Part shown: piece after piece, positions 1 through 6,775 of the stretch
Numbering within the stretch: position 1 is the stretch's first letter
How the letters are laid out: every line of letters starts with the position of its first letter
Source: an uncultured delta proteobacterium
GTDB lineage: Bacteria > Myxococcota_A > Polyangia > Polyangiales > Polyangiaceae
DNA length: 13,050 nucleotides
NCBI GenBank assembly: GCA_903858055.1
Contig: CAIOHM010000245.1
Coordinates: 1 to 13,050, forward strand
Direction: 5' to 3'
The notes under the pieces: generated by a model
What the model saw: the letters and a program-made list of their open reading frames with translations, nothing else
What the model was told of the DNA's origin: nothing
Databases searched by the model: none
Program-made: the position numbers and the translations under genes

Positions 1-168
1 CGCGAACTGATCGCCGACTACGAACGGACCATCGAGCACATCCTGGACCGCCTCGACGAAGGCCGGCTCGCAGCCGCTGTCGCGCTGGCCCGCATCCCGG
101 AAGCCATCCGCGGCTACGGCCCGGTGAAGGAGCGCTCGATGGTACAGGCGCAGGCCAGGCAAAAGGAA
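1..168 (+). pseudogene. C-terminal tail of indolepyruvate:ferredoxin oxidoreductase, fused in frame to the next domain
   Basis: The frame is open from base 1 and its first ~56 codons match the end of the fused indolepyruvate ferredoxin oxidoreductase, an enzyme that oxidatively decarboxylates aryl-pyruvates using thiamine diphosphate and iron-sulfur clusters. The marks are RELIADYERTI near the edge, then LARIPEAIRGYGPVKERSM, then QARQKELLAVF. In the family the corresponding tail reads roughly I-A-D-Y-E, then L-P-x-x-I-R-G-F/Y-G-H-V-K-E, then A-R-x-x-E-L-L-A-x-F, and the protein ends there. Here the frame instead runs on into a transglutaminase-type domain. Leucine codons are CTG in 5 of 7 cases, against 3 of 24 in the remainder of the same open frame, so this tail has different codon use. 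The exact breakpoint is unresolved, roughly bases 150-185. The family assignment comes from recalled motifs, not from a search. Confidence 0.65.
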
Positions 169-978
169 CTGCTGGCGGTCTTCGATCACGCGATCGCGTA
201 CGTGCCCGCGCTCGACCTCTACCTCGATGGAACCGCCGAAAATACGGGCATGCGTGAGCTCCCGTGGATGGACCGGGGCGCCGTCGGCCTGCGCATCACG
301 CCTGAGGGAGGCCGCTTCGTCACGCTCCCCGACACGGCGCCCGAGGAGACCTTCGAGCGCTCGGAGGTGAAGCTCGCCTTCGACGCGCGCGGGTCGCTCG
401 ATCTTGGCTGGAGCGGTCACGTCGAAGGTGCGCTCGCCCACGATTGGCGCGTGCGTTACGGCGCCGAGGGCACACGGAAAGGACGCCTCGAAGACGACCT
501 CGGGGGCACGTTCACGGGCCTGCGCCTCGAGTCCGTGACCGGTGGCAGTCTCGACGACCGCCAGCGCGGACCTTCGCTCGAAGCTCACGGAACGAGCGAT
601 CGCTTTGCGGCGAAGCACGATCAAGGCTTCGCCGTGCCCGTGGCGCCGAGCCCGTACCTCGAGTCGACCTACGCCGCGCTCGAGACGCGCACGAGCACGC
701 TCTCGTTCGCGCGCCGGCCCGGGCACGAGGCGACGTGGGAGCTCCGCTTGCCGGCAACCGCGAAGGTCGAGGACGCCCCGCAGAGCGTGCACCTCGAGAC
801 CCCCTTCGCGCGCTTCGATCGCACGGTGCAGCGCGAGGGCAACGCCTTCGTCGTCGTCACCAAATGGGCCCTCACGCGAAGCCACGTGGAGCCCGCCGAA
901 TACGCCGCATTCCGAGAGTTCTGCCGCCAGGTCGACCGCGCTTCCGCCGAGCGCCTGCGCTGGAGGGTCGCGCCATGA
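1..978 (+). CDS. Chimeric open frame: C-terminal half of a DUF3857/transglutaminase-like protein, 5' partial
   Basis: From about base 170 to the stop, the product resembles the C-terminal half of DUF3857/transglutaminase-like proteins, which are usually envelope-associated. The segment FDHAIAYVPALDLYLDGTAE carries the expected transglutaminase-fold His (codon at 187-189) and Asp (codon at 226-228). A beta-rich tail of about 230 residues follows, ending in the typical HVEPAEYAAFREF segment. The DUF3857 domain and the Cys-bearing half of the fold should lie upstream, but that place is taken by oxidoreductase-like sequence. The catalytic Cys is therefore missing and the product cannot be a normal transglutaminase. 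An ATG at 124 exists but lies inside the oxidoreductase-like tail and has no good ribosome site; the real start is outside the window if the fusion is genuine. The stop overlaps the next start (ATGA), so translation is probably coupled. The parent gene was presumably the intact member of a tandem pair with the next gene. Confidence 0.7.
   Translation, partial: RELIADYERTIEHILDRLDEGRLAAAVALARIPEAIRGYGPVKERSMVQAQARQKELLAVFDHAIAYVPALDLYLDGTAENTGMRELPWMDRGAVGLRITPEGGRFVTLPDTAPEETFERSEVKLAFDARGSLDLGWSGHVEGALAHDWRVRYGAEGTRKGRLEDDLGGTFTGLRLESVTGGSLDDRQRGPSLEAHGTSDRFAAKHDQGFAVPVAPSPYLESTYAALETRTSTLSFARRPGHEATWELRLPATAKVEDAPQSVHLETPFARFDRTVQREGNAFVVVTKWALTRSHVEPAEYAAFREFCRQVDRASAERLRWRVAP
962..966 (+). 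promoter_or_regulatory. Shine-Dalgarno site fixing the start of the second DUF3857 gene
   Basis: A perfect GGAGG lies 8 bases before the ATG at 975, inside the end of the preceding gene. It supports 975 over the much longer upstream open reading frame, which merely runs on in the alternate frame through the previous gene. The site sits within coding sequence and next to an ATGA stop/start overlap, the usual arrangement for translational coupling. Confidence 0.75.
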
Positions 979-3900
979 TGCTTCGCTCGACGTTCACCTG
1001 GGGCTGGGCCGTGCTGGCGATCGCCACCGCGAGCTGCACGCCCGTGCCGAGCTCCACGCCGCGCGCAGGCGCTCTCGACGCCGAAGGGTTCTTCGGCTCG
1101 GCTCCGCGCGCCGCAGGGGTGCTCGCGTCGCTCCGAGACGGCACGACCCGCTGCGAGACCTACATGCGACCGCTCGACGCCCTCGTGTGCGCGGAGGCGG
1201 CGAGCCTCGACGGCCGCGTCGACGCGGAGCGCTCAGGATGGCTTCGCACGCTCACGCTTCTACGCGGGCGACCGCACGCGTGGAACGAGCGCTACGCCTG
1301 GCTCGCGGCCCATAGGCTCGCGGAGGCAGTGACCGTGAGCGGCCCCATCGGGCTCGACGAGGCCACGACCCTCGACGACCTCGCACGAAACCCGCAAGCG
1401 CTCGGGTGGCGCGCGGCGCTCGAGCTTCGCATCGTGCGGCGTGAGCTTCGAAACCTGCGCGGCGAAGAGGGCCGGCGAGCGGTCGGGTGCCTCGGTGCGG
1501 CCGCCGTGATCGGCCCCGTGGAGCGGAAGCATGCGCCTGCGCTCGAGAAGCTTGCGCTCAGCGATTTCCCAAGCGCTTGGGTCTACGGCGACCAGGCTAC
1601 CGAGCGTCGTGTGGCCCAGAGCGAGGGCTGCGAGCTCCCCGTGGGCGACGCCAGCAACGCCTCGCCGAGCTTCCTGCGCAAGAGCTTCCGCCTCGAGGAA
1701 GCGCGCACGGTCATCGTGGCCGTGTCGCGCGCCTCGCGTGTCTTCGTCGACGGTGTGCGCGTCCTCGAGCGCTCGCTCGAAAACTGGGGATCGTGGAACC
1801 GCTTCGGGGCCAAGCTGCACCTCGGCGCCGGCGTCCATCGCATCACCGCCGAGGTGGTCGGGAGCCCCGGCGCGATCTTCGTGCTCGACCACGACGGCCT
1901 GCCCGCGCCGGTGCTCGCCGCCGAAGCGAACGAGCTCCCGGTACGCGAAGCGCCGCGCCTCCTCGAGGAGGTCAACCCGCTCGAGCCGCTGATCATGGGG
2001 GGAATCCCTGCCGATGAGCCGGCTGCGTCGCGCTTCGTGGCCGCCGAGCTCGCCCGCGCCGACGGCCTCGACGACGTCGCCTCCGTGTGGCTCGAGGGCC
2101 CCACGAGCGAGACCGCGGCGCCCGCATGGCTCCGTGCGCAGGGGCGGGCGGCCGCAGGGGACCCGCTCCTCGGCGAGGAGGACCAGAGCAGGCGCTCCCT
2201 CGATTTCTTCCAGCACCTCGGCAAAGCGTGCCCGCGCTGCATCGACCCGCGCCTCGCCCACGCGCGCACGCTGCGCGACGGGGGGCAGCCCGTCGAAGCG
2301 TGGAAGGCGCTCGAAGCCCTCGCCGCCGATGCCCCCGAACGCCTCGACGTGGTGCTCGAACGCGTGGACCTCGCCGAGCGCCTCGGTTGGCAGGGCGAGC
2401 GCGCGCGCCTCGACGCGCTCCTCGCCGAGCGTTTTCCCAAGTCGATCTCCGCGGTGCGCACGCGCCTCATGACCGCCGACGCGCTCGGCCCCATGGACCG
2501 CGTACGCGAGCTCGAAGGCGCGCTGGTCGCGCTCGGCACGCCACCGGAGGCGCTCACGGCGCGGCGACTCCACACGCGCGACTGGGGCCCTCACCTCCCC
2601 AAAGCCCCGGCCGCGAGCTTCGAGGCTCTCGACATCTTGCGCATGGCGGGCCTGCGCGAACGCTTCGAGGCGGAGGCTGCGGGCGTTCTCGCGGCGCACC
2701 CGGAGCCGGTGCTGCGCCTCGCGCTCGCCGAAGAGGCGCTCGCGCGTGGCGACGACCATGCGCTCGGCAAGGCGATCGAGGCCGCTGCGCGCGCGGGCGA
2801 GGCGCGGGACCGCATCACCCAAGCCGCGAGCGTGGCGGAAGGCCTCGGGCCCCTCGCCGCGTACCGGATCGACGGCAAGCGCGTCCTCGCGGACTTCGAG
2901 CGCGCAGACAAGGCGGGCTTCGAAACGACAGGCCCGTCGTCGCGCATCCTCGACTACGCGGTGCTCTGGGTCGATCGCCACGGCGCGGCCTCGATGCTCG
3001 AGCACGAGATGGTGCGCGTTCAGTCGCGCGAAGCGATCCAGCAAGAGGCCGAGCAGGCCTTCCCTTCGGGGCGCATCCTCCGCGTCGCCGTGCGCAAGCC
3101 CGACGGCCGCGTCCTCGAACCCGACGTCGTCCAAGGCAAAGCCACGCTCACGATGCCCGAACTCGCGATCGGCGACGTCGTCGAGATCGAGCACGTGCAG
3201 CAGCTTGGCTCGGCGCGCCCCGATGGCGCGATGTTCCAGAGCCCGCGCTGGTTCTTCCGCGAGCCCGACAAGAGCTACTGGCGCAGCGAGTACGTCGTCG
3301 TGACGGAGAGCGATCGGGAGCTCGCGTTCGACGAGCGCGGACCCGTGCCGCAGCGCACAGCCCGCCAGCTGCCCCACGGGCGCGTCGAGACCCGCTGGCG
3401 CGTCGACGGCGCACCCGCGGTCCGCGATGAACCCGGCGCGCCTCCGCGAGCCGAATGGCTGCCGAGCGTGCAGGTCTCCTACGGGCTACGTGAGGCCGAA
3501 GAGCTCCAGCACACCGCGGAGCGCATGGAGTCGCGCGCCGCCTTCGACCCACGCCTGCGCCGCCTCGCCGAGGGCCTCGTCGCGGGCGTCGGACGCGAGC
3601 GCGTGACCGAGCGCCTGAAGCGCCTCCACGCCTACTGCCTCGAGAAGATCGAAGACGGCAACGAGACCTACGGGCCGCGTGTGCTCACGAGCGGCTCGGG
3701 GCAGCGCAGCGCGGCGTTTTTGCATCTTGCACGCATCTTGGAGATCCCCGTCGAGACGGCGCTCGTGCGCACGAAGACCGCGGCGTCGTGGACGAGCGAG
3801 GCCGGGCGCCTCGAAGGCTGGGGCGGTGCGCTGCTTCGCGCCGAGACCGACCAGGGCATCCGTTGGTTGACGGTCTCCGAGCGCTACGCCGCCTTCGACT

Positions 3901-4619
3901 GGCTTCCCGAGGTGCTCCGAGGCCAAGAGGCCGTGCGGCTCGTACCAGGGCTCCCGCGCGACCGCGTACCCGAGACGGCGGCGCGCGACGCCTTCGTCGT
4001 CAAGGGAACGCTCGACATCGACGACGACGGGTCGGCGCGCGCGAGCCTCGAGCTCCGCTTCCGCGACCGCCCCGCGATGGCCTTCCGGGCCGTGCGCGCG
4101 CGCACGGACGACGGCGAGTGGAAGCGCTTCGTCGAGCAGGGTCTCCTCGCGACGAGCTTCCCGAGCTGGCACACCGAGCAGCTCGAGACCGAGGGGGCGA
4201 CCGAGCGCGAAGGCGAGCTCGTCGTGCGCGTGCGTGGGTCTGCCCCCTTCTGGCTCGACGCGCGCGGGTCGCGACGGAGCCCGTTCACGATCAACTTGCG
4301 GCCCTACGTCGCCCTGGAGTCGCGCCAAACGCCGCTCTTGCTCGAGACCCCCACCGGCGTCCACGTCGAGCTGCGCGTGCGCGGGGCCCAGCAAGCGAAG
4401 CCCAAGGCACCCGGCGCAGCGCGCGCGGTCGCGCTCTCGAACGGGGTCTTCCGTGTCGACGACCGCCTCGAGGGGGAGACGCTGATCCTCGACCGCACGA
4501 GCTTCGTCGCCCCCGAACGCGTGACCCCGGAGGCTTACCCGGCCTGGGCCTCGACGCTCCGCGAGGGTCTCGCGCTCGTCGAGCGTGAGTTCGCGGTGAC
4601 GCTCCCCTCGCGTCGTTGA
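975..4619 (+). CDS. DUF3857/transglutaminase-like lipoprotein, catalytically degenerate
   Basis: The product has 1214 residues. The N-terminus is a lipoprotein signal: Arg4, a hydrophobic stretch, and a TASC lipobox with Cys21 (Thr at +2, consistent with outer-membrane sorting). Residues ~40-640 are helical, repeat-like sequence resembling TPR regions, with a small beta-rich insert at ~255-300 (VFVDGVRVLERS). A DUF3857 domain spans ~640-835, beginning around ILDYAVLWVDRHG. A transglutaminase-like fold follows at ~855-995, then a beta-rich C-terminal domain from ~1010. The catalytic triad is gone. The stretch where the Cys belongs reads GSGQRS (Ser908 aligns by its 15-residue spacing to the later E-I-P). 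The His position is Gly951 (WGGALL) and the Asp position is Thr966 (WLTVSER). It is therefore probably a structural or binding protein rather than an enzyme. It overlaps the preceding paralogue, suggesting an operon. No specific function is assigned; domain calls come from motif recognition. Confidence 0.85.
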   Translation: MMLRSTFTWGWAVLAIATASCTPVPSSTPRAGALDAEGFFGSAPRAAGVLASLRDGTTRCETYMRPLDALVCAEAASLDGRVDAERSGWLRTLTLLRGRPHAWNERYAWLAAHRLAEAVTVSGPIGLDEATTLDDLARNPQALGWRAALELRIVRRELRNLRGEEGRRAVGCLGAAAVIGPVERKHAPALEKLALSDFPSAWVYGDQATERRVAQSEGCELPVGDASNASPSFLRKSFRLEEARTVIVAVSRASRVFVDGVRVLERSLENWGSWNRFGAKLHLGAGVHRITAEVVGSPGAIFVLDHDGLPAPVLAAEANELPVREAPRLLEEVNPLEPLIMGGIPADEPAASRFVAAELARADGLDDVASVWLEGPTSETAAPAWLRAQGRAAAGDPLLGEEDQSRRSLDFFQHLGKACPRCIDPRLAHARTLRDGGQPVEAWKALEALAADAPERLDVVLERVDLAERLGWQGERARLDALLAERFPKSISAVRTRLMTADALGPMDRVRELEGALVALGTPPEALTARRLHTRDWGPHLPKAPAASFEALDILRMAGLRERFEAEAAGVLAAHPEPVLRLALAEEALARGDDHALGKAIEAAARAGEARDRITQAASVAEGLGPLAAYRIDGKRVLADFERADKAGFETTGPSSRILDYAVLWVDRHGAASMLEHEMVRVQSREAIQQEAEQAFPSGRILRVAVRKPDGRVLEPDVVQGKATLTMPELAIGDVVEIEHVQQLGSARPDGAMFQSPRWFFREPDKSYWRSEYVVVTESDRELAFDERGPVPQRTARQLPHGRVETRWRVDGAPAVRDEPGAPPRAEWLPSVQVSYGLREAEELQHTAERMESRAAFDPRLRRLAEGLVAGVGRERVTERLKRLHAYCLEKIEDGNETYGPRVLTSGSGQRSAAFLHLARILEIPVETALVRTKTAASWTSEAGRLEGWGGALLRAETDQGIRWLTVSERYAAFDWLPEVLRGQEAVRLVPGLPRDRVPETAARDAFVVKGTLDIDDDGSARASLELRFRDRPAMAFRAVRARTDDGEWKRFVEQGLLATSFPSWHTEQLETEGATEREGELVVRVRGSAPFWLDARGSRRSPFTINLRPYVALESRQTPLLLETPTGVHVELRVRGAQQAKPKAPGAARAVALSNGVFRVDDRLEGETLILDRTSFVAPERVTPEAYPAWASTLREGLALVEREFAVTLPSRR

Positions 4620-4645
4620 ACGGGCGCCTCGCCCACGCGTATAAG
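4616..4645 (+). promoter_or_regulatory. Candidate sigma70-type promoter giving a leaderless transcript
   Basis: TTGAAC (4616-4621) and TATAAG (4640-4645) are separated by 18 bases. The -35 element overlaps the stop codon of the upstream gene. Only 8 bases lie between the -10 element and the GTG at 4654, so transcription would start at or next to the start codon. No purine-rich ribosome site exists in the 34-base gap, which fits leaderless translation. The AT-rich hexamer stands out in this GC-rich background. It was identified by eye only. Confidence 0.5.
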
Positions 4646-4653
4646 CAGAACCC

Positions 4654-6720
4654 GTGACCGATCCTCGCTCTCCGCGCCGCGTCTCGCTCCGTCCTCCGGC
4701 TCCGGTGGGCGCCGCCGTTCGCCTCGTGCCCGAGGGCCTCGAGCTCGCCACCTCCATGGGGCCGCGCACGGTGCCGCTCTACGCCGGGGCCATGCACTAC
4801 TGGCGCCATGCGCCTACCGATTGGCGCGCGGGCCTCGAGGCCATCCGCGCCATGGGCCTCACGCTCGTCGACGTCTACGTACCCTGGGGCGTGCACGAGC
4901 AGGCCGACGGCACCCCCGACTTCGGCGCGCGCGATCCCCGCCTCGACGTGCGCCGATTCTTGGCGATAGCCGCGGAGCTCGGCCTGTACGTGATCTTGCG
5001 ACCGGGCCCGCACATCAATGCAGAGCTCACACATTTTGGTGTCCCCGAACGCATCCTCTGGGACGAGGCGATGCAGGCGCGCTCGGCCCGCGGCACTCCG
5101 GTCTTGTTGCCGATCCTCCCGGTCTCGTTCCCCGTGCCCAGCTACGCGAGCGAGGCGTTCCTCGCCGAGGTCGAACGCTGGTTCTCGGCCGTCGGCGCGC
5201 AGCTCGCCGACCAGGTGTACCCGAAGGGGCCGATTGTGCTGGTGCAGGTCGACAACGAGGGCGCGCTCTACTTCCGCGACGGCCCCTACGACCAAGACTA
5301 CCACCCGGACGCCGTGCAGCTCTTTCGTCAGATGTTGCGCGCGCGCTACCGCACGCAGAAGGCCCTGCGCGCGGCATGGCGCGACGACGCGCTCACCTTC
5401 GACACCGTGGACCCGCCGCGAGCGCTTGGCATTTCCCACGCCGACGAGCTCGCGCCGCACCTCGACTGGATGGAGTTCCACGAGCACCTGCTCGCGACCT
5501 CGTTCGACCGCATGGCGCGCATGCTCGCACGCGCCGGCTTCGATCACGTGCCGACCTCGCACAACTTCCCGGTCGGTGAGACCGTCACCGCGCTGAGCGC
5601 GGGTCGCGTGGGCTCGACGATCGACCTCCTCGCGCTCGATTACTACCACCGCGCCTCGCCCACCGAGCACCTGGTCATGGCGCGCCGCACGACCGAGCTC
5701 GCCAACCGCTGCACCGCGCTCGATCACCCGGCCTTTGGGGCCGAGGTCGGTGTGGGCTACCCGCCCTTCTTCTCACCGATCGACGAAGACGACTCGCTCT
5801 ACGTCCTCGGAACGGCGTGTGCGTACGGGCTCCGCGGGTTCAACCTCTACATGGCGGTCGAGCGTGATCGCTGGGTCGGCGCCCCCATCGGCCCGCACGG
5901 CCAGCGGCGCCCCTTCGCGGACCGCTTGCAGGGCCTCATTGAGGCGCTCGAAGCGGTGAACTTCCGCGCCCTCACGCGCAAAGTGCCCGTGCGCCTCGTG
6001 GTCCCGCGCGTGCTGCGTCGCCTCGGCCGCGCGCTCCACGCCTTCGGCTCCGCGACGCCCGCGATGATCCACGTACTGGGCGGCGGCTACCGCGAGAGCT
6101 GCTTCGAGGACGAGCTCGGGCTCGGTTACTCGGCGCCGCTCGAGGCCGAAGCGTTCCTGCGGCGCTTCGAGCGCGCGCTGCTCCGGCGCGGCGTCCCGTT
6201 CGCGTACGTGAGCGGTGAGCTCGCACGCGAGACCTGCGCCGACGCCGCCTGGGCGATTTGCGCGAGTGGAGGCGGCCTCAAGCCCGAGTTCGTGGGCACC
6301 CTGCGCGAGCTCGCCGAAGACGGCGTGCACGTCACGCTCGGCCCGCGCGAGCCGCTCCGCGACGGCCGCTACCAGCCGCTCCGCCACGCACCGGATCTCG
6401 GCGGCGTGAACTTCGACGCCCTCGAAACGCCGGGCCGCGCCGATGCCCTCGTCAACGAGATGGTCACGCGCCTCGCGTTGCCCGTGTACACGGCCGAGTC
6501 CGACGACGAGTGCCACGTCACCGTGCACGAAGACGCGTTTGGCGCGCCGAAGGTCGTCTTCGTGATGAACCCAAATCGGAGCGTGGTGAACGCCGAACTC
6601 ACGCTGGGCTTCGCGCACCCGCTCCGCGACGTGCTGAGCGGCGAACGCGTCGCCCCCCGCGCACACCGCCACGCGGTCACGGTGCCCGCGCGCAGCGTCC
6701 GCTTCTTCGCGGTCGAGTAG
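4654..6720 (+). CDS. Beta-galactosidase-like glycoside hydrolase, clan GH-A (GH35/GH42-like)
   Basis: The product has 688 residues and no signal peptide, so it is probably cytoplasmic. The N-terminal barrel half resembles GH35: LYAGAMHYWR (42-51), YVPWGVHE (75-82), YVILRPGPHINAE (112-124) and LVQVDNEGA, whose Glu202 is the likely acid/base. The later half resembles GH42: a helical segment with MLRARYRTQKALRAAW, then FGAEVGVGYPP with Glu364 as the likely nucleophile. The two Glu are 162 residues apart, closer to GH42 spacing than to the ~80-100 of GH35. Residues ~440-600 look like the glutamine-amidotransferase-like fold of GH42 (ALLRRGVPFAYVSGEL, about 507-522), followed by a small C-terminal beta domain ending ARSVRFFAVE. 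The expected activity is hydrolysis of beta-galactosides, but substrate and exact family are inference. The GTG at 4654 was chosen because the next in-frame ATG (Met35) would remove the first strand of the domain. It lies 34 bases after the DUF3857 gene but has its own promoter candidate. Confidence 0.8.
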   Translation: MTDPRSPRRVSLRPPAPVGAAVRLVPEGLELATSMGPRTVPLYAGAMHYWRHAPTDWRAGLEAIRAMGLTLVDVYVPWGVHEQADGTPDFGARDPRLDVRRFLAIAAELGLYVILRPGPHINAELTHFGVPERILWDEAMQARSARGTPVLLPILPVSFPVPSYASEAFLAEVERWFSAVGAQLADQVYPKGPIVLVQVDNEGALYFRDGPYDQDYHPDAVQLFRQMLRARYRTQKALRAAWRDDALTFDTVDPPRALGISHADELAPHLDWMEFHEHLLATSFDRMARMLARAGFDHVPTSHNFPVGETVTALSAGRVGSTIDLLALDYYHRASPTEHLVMARRTTELANRCTALDHPAFGAEVGVGYPPFFSPIDEDDSLYVLGTACAYGLRGFNLYMAVERDRWVGAPIGPHGQRRPFADRLQGLIEALEAVNFRALTRKVPVRLVVPRVLRRLGRALHAFGSATPAMIHVLGGGYRESCFEDELGLGYSAPLEAEAFLRRFERALLRRGVPFAYVSGELARETCADAAWAICASGGGLKPEFVGTLRELAEDGVHVTLGPREPLRDGRYQPLRHAPDLGGVNFDALETPGRADALVNEMVTRLALPVYTAESDDECHVTVHEDAFGAPKVVFVMNPNRSVVNAELTLGFAHPLRDVLSGERVAPRAHRHAVTVPARSVRFFAVE

Positions 6721-6744
6721 CGCCGAGCATCCAGGCGTAGGAAT

Positions 6745-6769
6745 GGCCATGGGCTCGCAACCCATCGCC
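6745..6769. terminator. Hairpin between convergent genes, possible bidirectional terminator
   Basis: The stem pairs GGC with GCC and ATGGG with CCCAT around a 7-base loop, with one internal C-C mismatch. It lies in the 55-base gap between the stop of the glycoside hydrolase and the stop of the convergent aldehyde dehydrogenase. No long T-tract follows on either strand, so intrinsic termination would be weak. Position is the main argument. Confidence 0.4.
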
Positions 6770-6775
6770 TCGCGA

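Noticed and set aside
1260..3377. Long minus-strand open frame of 705 codons opposite the second DUF3857 gene
   Set aside because: Arg/Glu/His-rich composition with no recognisable domain; a typical antisense artefact of high-GC coding sequence. The plus-strand product has a signal peptide and domains.
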